Part shown: piece after piece, positions 53,544-61,698 of the stretch
How positions within the stretch are numbered: position 1 is the first letter of the stretch
Layout of the letters: each line of letters opens with the position of its first letter
The notes under the pieces: generated by a model
The model's input: the letters and a program-made list of their open reading frames with translations, nothing else
Databases searched by the model: none
Told to the model about the DNA's origin: nothing
NCBI GenBank assembly: GCA_903854805.1
Contig: CAINXK010000127.1
Span: forward strand, 1-64,000
Source of the DNA: an uncultured Anaerolineae bacterium
Lineage (GTDB): Bacteria; Chloroflexota; Anaerolineae; Anaerolineales; Villigracilaceae
Length of the DNA stretch: 64,000 bases
Direction of reading: 5' to 3'
Translations under genes and position numbers: made by a program

Positions 53544-54107
53544 ATGGAACTATTATTGGGTATTTTTTCCGCATTTGGACTTTCTGCCAGCGCTGGATTG
53601 AACGCTTATATTCCGCTTTTTACCATCGCGGCTATCGCTCACTACACCGACTGGTTCAAACTTAACCCGCCATATGACAATCTGGGTAACCCATGGATCA
53701 TGATCCTGCTGGGGATATTGATCATCATTGAATTTCTGGCCGATAAAATTCCCGCTTTCAATCATTTCAATGACCTTCTCCAGACTTTTGTGCGGCCCGT
53801 TGCCGGGGCAATTGTTTTTGCTGCGTCTGCCAAGGTGCTGACTGGAGTCAGCCCAGTGCTCTCGCTGGCTTGTGGGCTGATTGTGGCTGGCAGCGTACAC
53901 GTGGCCAAAGCAGGCCTAATGCGCCCGGCAGTGACTGCCACCACAGGGGGAGCAGGCAATATACCGGTAAGCATCGCTGAAGATATTATTTCAACAGTCA
54001 CGTCTATTTTAGCCGTGGTCGTTCCTGTCATTGTTGCCTGCCTGTTTATCGTATTCACAGCCTTAATAATCTTATGGCTATGGCGACGCTCGCATGCGCA
54101 CACTTAA
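53544..54107 (+). CDS. DUF4126 membrane protein
   Basis: 187 residues, four to five hydrophobic helices, matching DUF4126: GLSASAGLNAYIPLFTIAAI, NPWIMILLGILIIIEFLADK, and the Gly/Ala-rich VRPVAGAIVFAASA. Function unknown. Its mRNA appears leaderless. A small membrane protein gene follows after 26 nt. Confidence 0.85.
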   Translation: MELLLGIFSAFGLSASAGLNAYIPLFTIAAIAHYTDWFKLNPPYDNLGNPWIMILLGILIIIEFLADKIPAFNHFNDLLQTFVRPVAGAIVFAASAKVLTGVSPVLSLACGLIVAGSVHVAKAGLMRPAVTATTGGAGNIPVSIAEDIISTVTSILAVVVPVIVACLFIVFTALIILWLWRRSHAHT

Positions 54108-54133
54108 ACCCACTTTTCTGGAGGAGAAATCTT

Positions 54134-54319
54134 ATGTCAATGTCTGAATCTCTGCCTGCCGAACCGAAAAAGAACCGTACCGGCATAATCATAGCGGTAG
54201 TTTTAATCGTACTGTGCTGTTGTTGTGTAGTCGGTGGCGGTATTGGCTACTGGCTATGGAATAATGGTGACAGCCTGATACCCACTGGCGCGCTAATAAA
54301 GTCACTTAGCACCTTGTAG
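54134..54319 (+). CDS. Small single-helix membrane protein, Cys-rich helix
   Basis: 61 residues from the ATG at 54134, preceded by GGAGGAG. A hydrophilic start (SESLPAEPKKNRTG), then a transmembrane helix IIIAVVLIVLCCCCVVGGGI with four consecutive Cys, then YWLWNNGD. The Cys run may be palmitoylated in eukaryotes; here no role is known. It is co-transcribed with DUF4126 and ends at a bidirectional hairpin. Confidence 0.65.
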   Translation: MSMSESLPAEPKKNRTGIIIAVVLIVLCCCCVVGGGIGYWLWNNGDSLIPTGALIKSLSTL

Positions 54320-54327
54320 TGGCATCA

Positions 54328-54364
54328 TTAAAACAGCCTGGACTTATCGTTCAGGCTGTTTTAA
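54328..54364. terminator. Bidirectional terminator
   Basis: TTAAAACAGCCTG (54328-54340) and CAGGCTGTTTTAA (54352-54364) form a 13-bp perfect stem with T-runs on both strands. It lies between convergent genes and overlaps the last codons of the DUF402 gene. Confidence 0.8.
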
Positions 54365-54799
54365 TTTAAATATTTTTTGCAATTCTGCCAGCGCCTGGAG
54401 CGCTCTTTTACGCGTGGGAATATCCAGACTGACACTTTCGAATTCATCTTCATCAAGCACATGCTGAACGCCATCTGCGGTAACCCATAAATCCAGCGCC
54501 AGATCAATATAAGAAATTGTTTCGGGAGCATCCCAAACCGCCGGGCGACCGACATTACAATACCAACCCTTAAGAGCATCATCATCGCGGTCATGGATCT
54601 CGAAAATGTTATACCAACGGTCTGTATAAAAAGTCTCTACAAACCGGTCGTCCCGTTTTAGCATTATGCCCTGAAAAGGCATGTCGTCTCGATTGAAACG
54701 AGCTTCAAGCCTGACAAAGTTCGCACCACATTCCAATAGTTCGCCAGTGTACTCCCAGGTTATTTGATTTTTCTCATTACGCTTTCGTACTGAAATCAT
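54344..54799 (-). CDS. DUF402 (FomD/nucleotide-phosphatase-like) protein
   Basis: 151 residues of the DUF402 fold: an FRWYNIFEIHDRDD segment, then GWYCNVGRPAVWD, ISYIDLALDLWVTADGV, and LDEDEFESVSL. These Asp and Glu residues form the metal site of characterised relatives (FomD, which cleaves CMP-phosphonates, and a Staphylococcus nucleoside di/triphosphatase). The ATG overlaps the thiQ stop by 4 nt, so it belongs to the thiamine operon. A role in removing phosphate from a thiamine or nucleotide phosphate is plausible but unproven. Confidence 0.82.
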   Translation of the reverse strand: MISVRKRNEKNQITWEYTGELLECGANFVRLEARFNRDDMPFQGIMLKRDDRFVETFYTDRWYNIFEIHDRDDDALKGWYCNVGRPAVWDAPETISYIDLALDLWVTADGVQHVLDEDEFESVSLDIPTRKRALQALAELQKIFKLKQPER

Positions 54800-55785
54800 A
54801 TAACCTCCATTTTCAAAACCTTGAGTTTAATCGCCTGGCCCACTCTTGGTGCACTATTCAGATAAAAATACAGGCGGCTATCCAACTCAACCCGAAAATC
54901 AAGTCCTCTAAAGACCACATCAGTCACTATACCGGTCAGCGTTTCGCCAGCCTCAACTATCTCAGCTTGTGGGCGTAAGAGCAGGGTGATTTGCGAGCCA
55001 ACCGGCCGGTCTGTCTGAAAAGGAAAAACTCCAAGCGGGGTTTTAACAGCCTGATCCAGCAATACCCCCTGAACCAGATTGCCCAGTCCAAGAAAAGACG
55101 CCACCCAGGCGTTGGCTGGTCTTGAATAGACTTCAGGCGCGCTGCCCACTTGCACCACACGGCCTTCATGCAAAAGGATGACCGTATCCGCGATTGTAAA
55201 GGCTTCTTGCTGATCGTGGGTAACATAGATGGCCGGAATGCCGCTGCGATGCAAAATTCCGCGCAACTCTTCGATCAAACTCTCACGCAGAGCTCTATCC
55301 AGGGCACCGAGAGGCTCATCCAGCATCAACAAACCTGGCTGGGTGGCAATGGCGCGGGCTAGCGCCACTCTTTGTTGCTCACCACCGGAAAGCTCGGTTA
55401 CCCGGCGTTGCGCAAGCACAGTCAGATTGGTCTGCTTCATAACCTCTGCTACGCGTGTTTCGATTTTATTTTGCATCCATCCGTGCATTCGCAGACCAAA
55501 GGCCACATTCGCAAAGACATCCAGGTGAGGAAAAAGTGCGTAATCCTGAAACATCAACCCGAAATTGCGCTGGTGTGCAGAAACACTGGCAAGACTGCGC
55601 CCCTGCCAGAGCACATCACCACGCTCGGCGATTTCCAACCCGGCAATAATGCGTAAGATGGTACTTTTACCAGAGCCCGAGGCTCCCAGCAAACAAATCG
55701 TCTCACCAGCTGCAATAGAAAAGGAAACTCCTTTCAGAAGCGGCTGGCCACCATACGTTTTGTGGAGATTTACAACTTCTAACAT
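54796..55785 (-). CDS. thiQ: Thiamine-type ABC transporter ATPase
   Basis: 329 residues. Walker A GASGSGKST, Q-loop GLMFQDYALFPHL, signature LSGGEQQRVALARA, Walker B LLMLDEPLGALD and H-loop THDQQEAF. A C-terminal TOBE-like region (about 230-329). The group also covers iron(III) and spermidine transporters; thiamine is chosen because the operon is under a TPP riboswitch and contains thiN. It starts 14 bp after the permease stop. Confidence 0.85.
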   Translation of the reverse strand: MLEVVNLHKTYGGQPLLKGVSFSIAAGETICLLGASGSGKSTILRIIAGLEIAERGDVLWQGRSLASVSAHQRNFGLMFQDYALFPHLDVFANVAFGLRMHGWMQNKIETRVAEVMKQTNLTVLAQRRVTELSGGEQQRVALARAIATQPGLLMLDEPLGALDRALRESLIEELRGILHRSGIPAIYVTHDQQEAFTIADTVILLHEGRVVQVGSAPEVYSRPANAWVASFLGLGNLVQGVLLDQAVKTPLGVFPFQTDRPVGSQITLLLRPQAEIVEAGETLTGIVTDVVFRGLDFRVELDSRLYFYLNSAPRVGQAIKLKVLKMEVI

Positions 55786-55799
55786 AATATTCCGAATCC

Positions 55800-57518
55800 T
55801 TAAAACTCACTCGTTCCAGGCAAACGCAACCGCTCGATGACCAGAATGCCAAGACCACAGACCAGCATAAGAATGGTGGCCATAGCCATGGCCTGCCCAT
55901 AATTCATTCCACCTGGTTGGGATAAAAAGCGATAGATTGCAGTTGGCAGAGTGGGGTATTCTGGTCTCGCGAGGATGGAAGCTGCCCCAAATTCACCTAA
56001 TGAAACCGTAAAAGCAAAAGCCCCGGCAGTGACTGCCGCCCTGGAAATAATGGGCCAATCAACGTTTTTCCAGATTTGCCAGCGCGAAGCACCCAGTACA
56101 GCCGCAACCTCACGATAGCGGTTCGGGATTTGAGCAAGAGCAGCCTGCAGACTGCGAATAACAAATGGTAGCGCAATCGTGGTGTGGACAAGCGGCACAA
56201 GGAATGGAGAAGTCAATAAGGTGGCGTGACCAGTATTTAACAGCCAGGTTTCAGGGAGCAAGGGCCGGTTAAAAGTTAGGATATAACCCAATCCCAAGGT
56301 GACTGATGAAGCGCCAAGCGGCAGCATTAAGAGTGGGTCGATCCATTTTTCCAGCTTGCCTGGACGGGCCAGGGCTGATGCAGCTGGAAAGCCCAGCAAA
56401 AGTGAGAGACATACCGTCAAAAGCGCATACGCCAACGAATTGCGTGCTGCCAAAAATGGCGGTACATAAAACAAAGCCGCGCGCCGATTAATTAACAATT
56501 CACTGTAATAATCAAGGGTCAGTCCGGGAGCAGATCGGGAAAGATTTGCCCGCTCAGGCTCAAGACGGGAAATCGAACGAAAAGGCAGTGCCAGCAAGGG
56601 GAGAGAGAAAAACAAGATCATAAACAAAAGCAGACCAGCCACATAAAATTTTTGCCAGCGCGCGCGCGGTTTCTGGACATTCAACCAGGCTGCGCGCGGC
56701 CTGACAACGCTGGTAACTCCTGCAATATACCGGCCATAAATGGCAGAAAAAACCAACGTACAGAGCAGCTGGATAAGCGAGAGTAACGAAGCCGCTGGTA
56801 AATTGAGCATCTGCAAAGCCTGGATGTAGATCTCCACTTCCAAGGTGGAAAACTTGGGGCCACCCAATAGCAATATAACCCCATAGCTGGTGAAATCGAA
56901 AAGAAAAACAAGCAAGCTGGCAGCAAAGATCGAAGGTCTCAGCAACGGCAGTGTCACATGCATGAGAGTCTGAAATGGCGATGCCCCCAATGAGCGGGCC
57001 GCATCAGTTAGACGAACATCCAATGAGGCCCAGGCGTTTCCAACGATGCGAATCACGATAGTGGCATTATAAAAAACATGCGCTACCAGTACAGCCGTGA
57101 GAGTTCCAACAAATACCACGGGAGGCTGTTCGAGATGAAATAAGGTCATGAGCCCAAGGTTTACCCAACCACGCGGCCCGAGCAACGCCGTGAAACCCGC
57201 CGCCACAACTACCGTGGGTAGCATAAATGGGACGGCCGTCAGCGCACGAAAAATAGCTTTGAATGGAAAATCAAAACGTGCAAAGAGCTGCGCAAGTGGC
57301 AAGCCAAGCACCAGCGTGAGAAACGTGGAAAGGGCAGCCTGATAAAAAGTAAAACCTAAAACAGCAAGAGTTCGTAAAAAAAACTGTTCTGATGTGGAAA
57401 AGAATGCTAAATCGAACCCTCGAGCAATGATTCGCAACAGAGGATAGAAAAAGAACAACCCCAGGAATGCAGCCGGAGCCAGCCAGGGGAGCAGACGACG
57501 AAACGGGTGAATAGCCAA
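55800..57518 (-). CDS. thiP: Thiamine-type ABC transporter permease, fused
   Basis: 572 residues, two permease halves in one chain (about twelve helices). Two EAA loops: DAARSLGASPFQTLMHVTLP in the first half and EVAAVLGASRWQIWKNVDWP in the second. The pattern ThiP/FbpB-like is clear from the opening WLAPAAFLGLFFFYPLLRII. The substrate is set by context. A hairpin separates it from the binding-protein gene upstream. Confidence 0.87.
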   Translation of the reverse strand: MAIHPFRRLLPWLAPAAFLGLFFFYPLLRIIARGFDLAFFSTSEQFFLRTLAVLGFTFYQAALSTFLTLVLGLPLAQLFARFDFPFKAIFRALTAVPFMLPTVVVAAGFTALLGPRGWVNLGLMTLFHLEQPPVVFVGTLTAVLVAHVFYNATIVIRIVGNAWASLDVRLTDAARSLGASPFQTLMHVTLPLLRPSIFAASLLVFLFDFTSYGVILLLGGPKFSTLEVEIYIQALQMLNLPAASLLSLIQLLCTLVFSAIYGRYIAGVTSVVRPRAAWLNVQKPRARWQKFYVAGLLLFMILFFSLPLLALPFRSISRLEPERANLSRSAPGLTLDYYSELLINRRAALFYVPPFLAARNSLAYALLTVCLSLLLGFPAASALARPGKLEKWIDPLLMLPLGASSVTLGLGYILTFNRPLLPETWLLNTGHATLLTSPFLVPLVHTTIALPFVIRSLQAALAQIPNRYREVAAVLGASRWQIWKNVDWPIISRAAVTAGAFAFTVSLGEFGAASILARPEYPTLPTAIYRFLSQPGGMNYGQAMAMATILMLVCGLGILVIERLRLPGTSEF

Positions 57519-57572
57519 TAGGAAAGCCCGATCTTTGTACCCCGCAGATACCCGGGGCTAGATGGGAAAAGT

Positions 57573-57621
57573 ACGGAGCACGCAGGGAATAAGATTTGCA
57601 CAAAATCCCGGCATGCTCCGT
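57573..57621 (-). terminator. Hairpin between thiB and thiP
   Basis: 16-bp stem with two mismatches (57573-57588 with 57606-57621). It lies 11 bp after the thiB stop. It may slow decay of the thiB mRNA or terminate partly, giving more binding protein than permease. Confidence 0.55.
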
Positions 57622-57631
57622 CCAATTGAGA

Positions 57632-58747
57632 TTAACGCAACACAGCCTGAGTCCAGGCTTCGATCCAGGTATCACGATTGGCAGCAAGTTCTGCCGGGTT
57701 GGTGGCTGGCTCATTTGCAGGTTGGGAGAACTTCGTGAATACTTCGGGAAGAACAGCCTGTCTATTAACCGGGTAAACAAACATGGTCAACGGCATCCCT
57801 TCCTGGAAGGGTACATCGAGCATGAAATCGATAAATTTTTCAGCCAGATCCCGGTTCCTGGTACCAGCCAGGATGCCGACAAATTCCACCTGGCGGAAAC
57901 AGGTGCCCGGGGCATTGATGGTAGCAGTCGGAGAATCATTCAGGGGCGTGGCAGAAAAAGCCACTTCGGCAGCCGGACTGGATGCATAGGACACTACCAT
58001 GGGCTGAGGGCCACTGCCCGATGATGCACTGAAATTGGTGTAATAAGCTGTTTCCCAACCATCAACAACCACCACCCCATTAGCCCTGAGTGCTTTCCAA
58101 TAATCAAGGTAACCGGGATCCCCATATTTTTGAACAGTGGCCAGGAGGAAAGCCAGTCCGGGGGAAGAAGTCGCTGGGTTTTCAACTACAAACAAACCAT
58201 TGTATTCCGGCTTTATCAAATCATCGAGTGACGCTGGCACATTCAGCCCATTTTTAGCAAAGAAAGCCTTTGAATAATTAATGCACACATCACTATAATC
58301 CACGGGAAGCGCGCGATTCTTAAGATCAAGCTTGAAATCATCAGGGATGAGATCAAGCATTGGAGACGGATAAGATTCGAAGATACTCGCATCGATGGCA
58401 CGCGAGAGAAAGGTGTTATCAACACCATAGAAGACATCTGCAAGAGGCGCATCCTTCGAGATAATGGCTTTGCTCAGGGCCGCTCCGGCATCGCCTGATT
58501 TTAGAAATGTGATTTTGACATTGTTGGCCTGCTCAAACTCCTGGATAACTCCTTCACTGGCAGAGAAAGAGTCGTGAGTCATTACCGTCAACGTACGCAA
58601 TTCGCCGGCCGACACAGCAGGTGCAAACGGCGTTGGGGGCATGTCAGTTGGTAGAGCAGTCGCCTGACTGTCATCAACTGTAGTCACAGAACCACAGGAT
58701 ACCAAAAAAAGACTAATAAGCGCAAAAGTTAAGAGAAATCGTTTCAT
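57632..58747 (-). CDS. thiB: Thiamine-binding lipoprotein, ThiB-like
   Basis: 371 residues from the ATG at 58747, preceded by AGAGGTAATA. Signal peptide with lipobox FLVSC (C19). Mature part: TLTVMTHDSFSASEGVIQEF, and the ThiB-type ADVFYGVDNTFLSRAI, in which ligand-site aromatics are expected. It is a class I type II solute-binding protein. The specificity for thiamine is inferred from the family and the TPP riboswitch. Confidence 0.87.
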   Translation of the reverse strand: MKRFLLTFALISLFLVSCGSVTTVDDSQATALPTDMPPTPFAPAVSAGELRTLTVMTHDSFSASEGVIQEFEQANNVKITFLKSGDAGAALSKAIISKDAPLADVFYGVDNTFLSRAIDASIFESYPSPMLDLIPDDFKLDLKNRALPVDYSDVCINYSKAFFAKNGLNVPASLDDLIKPEYNGLFVVENPATSSPGLAFLLATVQKYGDPGYLDYWKALRANGVVVVDGWETAYYTNFSASSGSGPQPMVVSYASSPAAEVAFSATPLNDSPTATINAPGTCFRQVEFVGILAGTRNRDLAEKFIDFMLDVPFQEGMPLTMFVYPVNRQAVLPEVFTKFSQPANEPATNPAELAANRDTWIEAWTQAVLR

Positions 58748-58789
58748 TATTACCTCTTTGATAATCAATTCTTTGGGACGCCCCGCATG

Positions 58790-59434
58790 TTATTGCGGAG
58801 TGCGAATATGAATACACAGCAGCAAACCACTACTCAGATTAATACTGGCCGAACGGGCTAGCATCTGGTTGCTAATGCTGCGAGTACGATGGGGAAGGAG
58901 TGTTTCCTGATTCAGTGAATACAACAAACCATTAGTGCTGACACCCTCAACCGGGTTACCCCAGGGAATAAACGAGACAGTGTCACCGGGAGCACCCTGA
59001 ATCTCGGCCTTGCCTGTAACAAAAAAAGCTTCGGTAAGACCATCTTCGAGGCGCACGTCCACCTGGCTCACATCCGGGTTCGAAAGCATGGCTATATTCC
59101 CTAGAATCTGGTCAAGCCGCCCACCAAAAGCGCCAAAAATTATTACAGGCTTATATCCGGCGTTCAGAGCATACAAAAGAGCCAATTCCAGATCGGTTTC
59201 ATCTTTTTCGGGCGGGAAGCGCAGCAAACTGACATGCAAATTGCTAAAATCACGTAGTTCAGCATCCGTCAATGAATCCATATCGCCAATAATAACAGAT
59301 GGAACGACCCCGGCAGTAAGAGCATGCCGGGCACCACCATCAGCAGCAATCACCACATCGTCAGACCTAATCATCGACCGGATAAGATCCGGGTGAATAA
59401 AGTCGCCGTTGGCAAAAATCAATGCTCTCGGCAT
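58790..59434 (-). CDS. thiN: Thiamine pyrophosphokinase
   Basis: 214 residues. Converts thiamine and ATP to thiamine pyrophosphate. Motifs: VVIAADGGARHAL (DGG), VPSVIIGDMDSLT, FPPEKDETDLELAL (the conserved PxxKDxTDxE), IFGAFGGRLDQILGNI (GGRxDH-like, with Gln instead of His), and a C-terminal beta domain with SNQMLARSASINLSSG. The start codon lies just after the riboswitch terminator. It is the first gene of the uptake operon, and closes the logic: imported thiamine is activated, and TPP shuts down the operon. Confidence 0.95.
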   Translation of the reverse strand: MPRALIFANGDFIHPDLIRSMIRSDDVVIAADGGARHALTAGVVPSVIIGDMDSLTDAELRDFSNLHVSLLRFPPEKDETDLELALLYALNAGYKPVIIFGAFGGRLDQILGNIAMLSNPDVSQVDVRLEDGLTEAFFVTGKAEIQGAPGDTVSFIPWGNPVEGVSTNGLLYSLNQETLLPHRTRSISNQMLARSASINLSSGLLLCIHIRTPQ

Positions 59435-59438
59435 AATA

Positions 59439-59466
59439 AAACAACCTCCGCAGCAGGAGGTTGTTT
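59439..59466 (-). promoter_or_regulatory. Riboswitch expression platform: terminator stem holding the thiN ribosome site
   Basis: On the minus strand AAACAACCTCC and GGAGGTTGTTT (59466-59456 and 59449-59439) form an 11-bp stem followed by TATT and the ATG at 59434. The 3' arm contains the GGAGG that is the only ribosome site of thiN. The same stem can thus block translation and, with its T-run, terminate transcription. Confidence 0.7.
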
Positions 59467-59475
59467 GTTAGCCGA

Positions 59476-59565
59476 CAATTCCCTCCGCCGGTATTGACCG
59501 GATCAGGTGATGCGGGTCGAGGGCAATGCCCTCCTCTCAGCCCTGCAACGGGCTCCCCGATAGTA
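59476..59565 (-). ncRNA. TPP riboswitch (THI element)
   Basis: Minus-strand conserved blocks in order: CGGGGAGCC near 59559, CTGAGA (59540-59535), ACCTGATC (59508-59501), and CCGGCGGAGGGA (59491-59480). These are the signature parts of the TPP aptamer. The 3' part GGAGGG can pair with the CCTCC of the expression platform, giving an alternative fold. It is upstream of thiN, the first gene in the operon. Confidence 0.92.
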
Positions 59566-59569
59566 CTGT

Positions 59570-59597
59570 ATTATCTATCCGATTTATTGTATCGCAA
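59570..59597 (-). promoter_or_regulatory. Promoter of the thiamine operon
   Basis: TTGCGA (59597-59592), 16 bp, GATAAT (59575-59570) on the minus strand. The start near 59563 coincides with the first base of the riboswitch. Confidence 0.5.
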
Positions 59598-59673
59598 AAA
59601 GAAGCCCCGCTACTCCTTTTGCCAGAAATCTAAGAAAATTATAATGTGCGCAGAAGCATAGCCGGGCTGGGTC

Positions 59674-60339
59674 TCAAGCCTGACCACCCTGAGTCTCGCG
59701 ATATTCACCAGTCACTACAAAAACGGTTCTTTCGCAAATATTGGTAACACGGTCAGCAAAACGTTCAAGATTGTGTGCAGCCCATAAAAGCCAGTTGGCA
59801 CGTTCAATACTCTTGGGGTCAGCAATGATATATGTCATCAATTCGTGATAGACCTGGTTGTAAAGCTGATCAACCTCATCATCTTCCAAAGGTATAAGAC
59901 TCGCAGCTTCGGCATCTTCATTGACAAAAGCAGCCAGGGAGCGATGCAGCATACTGGTCGCTTTATCTGCCATGAGGGGGATGTCAATTAGCGGTTTCAG
60001 AAGTAACTGATCACCCATTCGGACATTGATGACACCGATACCCTTGGCATAATCACCCATACGCTCAAGCTCACTGATCACTTCCAAAATAGAAGCAATT
60101 ACACGCAGGTCACGAGCCATCGGCTGTTGGGTGGCAATCAGTACCATGACACGGTTTTCGAGAGAGAAACGCATCTCATTGATCTGCGCATCTCCTCTGA
60201 TCACTCTATGTGACCAGTCGATATCACGCTTTTTCAGTGCGTCAACTGCATCAAGCAACGCCTGCTCCACCAGACTGCCCAGGATTAGAATTTCATCTTT
60301 TAGTTCTTGAATTTCGTGTTCAAAAGTTGTCCGAGCCAT
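59674..60339 (-). CDS. phoU: Phosphate signalling protein PhoU (second copy)
   Basis: 221 residues from the ATG at 60339 (TTGGAG 8 nt before it). Same layout as the copy at 10679: ELERMGDYAKGIGVINVRMG in repeat 1 and HNLERFADRVTNICERTVFV in repeat 2. Last gene of the second pst operon. Confidence 0.95.
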   Translation of the reverse strand: MARTTFEHEIQELKDEILILGSLVEQALLDAVDALKKRDIDWSHRVIRGDAQINEMRFSLENRVMVLIATQQPMARDLRVIASILEVISELERMGDYAKGIGVINVRMGDQLLLKPLIDIPLMADKATSMLHRSLAAFVNEDAEAASLIPLEDDEVDQLYNQVYHELMTYIIADPKSIERANWLLWAAHNLERFADRVTNICERTVFVVTGEYRETQGGQA

Positions 60340-60408
60340 ATCATTCTCCAATTATGAGCGTGGCGAAGAGTATCGCCCTGATCGTTAATAGCGGTTTATA
60401 AGTTCTGG

Positions 60409-60864
60409 TTAGGCAGTTTTGTGAAGCATGGCAGGCTCAAGACCCTGTTCGCGCAACCAGGTCTGGATTTTCTCTGACATCTGATCGCGAATGGCACGCA
60501 CCTTGGGTAAAACTTCATTTTCGGTACCAGTCAGAGTCGCCGGATCTTCAAATGGCCAGTACATGTGCTTACCCATATTCAGGAAAACACGCGGGCACTG
60601 CTCTTCAGCATTGCCACAAACTGTCACAGTATATGCAAAAACGAGCTTCCCCAAATAATCACTCACATTTTTAGGAGCTTGTCCATCCATCGTCAAGCCA
60701 ATTTCACGCATCACCTGGCGCGCAAGTGGATGGATTTCGGCCTTTGGTGTTAATCCGGCACTAAACACATCAAAGTGGTCACCTGCGTATGCCCGTAATA
60801 AGGCTTCACCAATTTGACTGCGGGCAGAGTTTCCTGTGCAAAGAAAGAGAAATTTTGGTTTCAT
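60409..60864 (-). CDS. arsC: Arsenate reductase, thioredoxin-coupled ArsC
   Basis: 151 residues, low-molecular-weight phosphatase fold. P-loop FLCTGNSARS with C9, and the redox pair C83 and C90 in TVCGNAEEQCP, complete the Cys triad of thioredoxin-type ArsC. It reduces arsenate to arsenite. It sits between pstB and phoU in a phosphate operon; arsenate enters via phosphate transport, so the position is meaningful. No arsenite efflux gene (arsB, acr3) or ArsR regulator is nearby. Confidence 0.92.
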   Translation of the reverse strand: MKPKFLFLCTGNSARSQIGEALLRAYAGDHFDVFSAGLTPKAEIHPLARQVMREIGLTMDGQAPKNVSDYLGKLVFAYTVTVCGNAEEQCPRVFLNMGKHMYWPFEDPATLTGTENEVLPKVRAIRDQMSEKIQTWLREQGLEPAMLHKTA

Positions 60865-60877
60865 TTAAGTTTTCCTT

Positions 60878-61696
60878 TTACCCAAAGCGCCCAGTTACAT
60901 AATCTTCAGTACGTTTCTCTTTTGGATTTGTAAAAATACGCTGCGTATTATCGAACTCGATCATACAACCCGAACGATGATCGTCAATCATCATCATGGC
61001 AGTGTAATCTGAAACGCGAGCAGCTTGCTGCATATTATGAGTGACGATGATAATGGTGTAATCCTTGACGATATCATGCATCAATTCTTCAATCTTCAAA
61101 GTGGATATCGGATCAAGAGCTGATGCAGGTTCATCCATCAGGATTATCTCCGGTTCAACTGCCAGCGCACGGGCAATGCACAACCGTTGTTGCTGCCCAC
61201 CAGAAAGGGCAGCCCCAGATTGATGGAGCTTATCTTTCACTTCATCCCAAAGTGCAGCTTGCCGCAAGCTCTTTTCAACGATTTGGTCAAGATCGTTCTT
61301 CGCACGGATACCATACAGACGCGGCCCGTAGGCAACATTGTCATGGATGGATTTTGGAAATGGATTGGGGCGTTGAAAAACCATTCCTACCCGGCGGCGC
61401 ACATCGACAACATCAACACCCTTGGACAGAATGCTGCTGCCATCCAGTAGAATATCGCCTTCAATTCGAGTATGCGGGGTCAAGTCATTCATGCGATTGA
61501 ATGAGCGCAAAAGGGTTGATTTACCACAACCTGAAGGTCCGATAATAGCTGTGATCTTATTGGCATAGACAGAAAGATTAATTTCTGTGAGTGCGCGGAA
61601 TTTCCCGTAATATACCGACAGATTTTTTACTTCGACCTTGATCCCCAAGCTTACGTTGGTCTCGGAATGAGAAAGTGGAGCAATATTAAGCGCCAT
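60878..61696 (-). CDS. pstB: Phosphate ABC transporter ATPase PstB, intact
   Basis: 272 residues from the ATG at 61696, 2 nt after the pstA stop, with GAGG before it; the longer in-frame start overlaps pstA. All motifs are canonical: Walker [11 protein letters not shown]-loop [10 protein letters not shown], signature [15 protein letters not shown], Walker [14 protein letters not shown]-loop [10 protein letters not shown]. Compare the two copies at 6098 and 9881, which are both degenerate. Confidence 0.96.
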   Translation of the reverse strand: MALNIAPLSHSETNVSLGIKVEVKNLSVYYGKFRALTEINLSVYANKITAIIGPSGCGKSTLLRSFNRMNDLTPHTRIEGDILLDGSSILSKGVDVVDVRRRVGMVFQRPNPFPKSIHDNVAYGPRLYGIRAKNDLDQIVEKSLRQAALWDEVKDKLHQSGAALSGGQQQRLCIARALAVEPEIILMDEPASALDPISTLKIEELMHDIVKDYTIIIVTHNMQQAARVSDYTAMMMIDDHRSGCMIEFDNTQRIFTNPKEKRTEDYVTGRFG

Positions 61697-61698
61697 GA

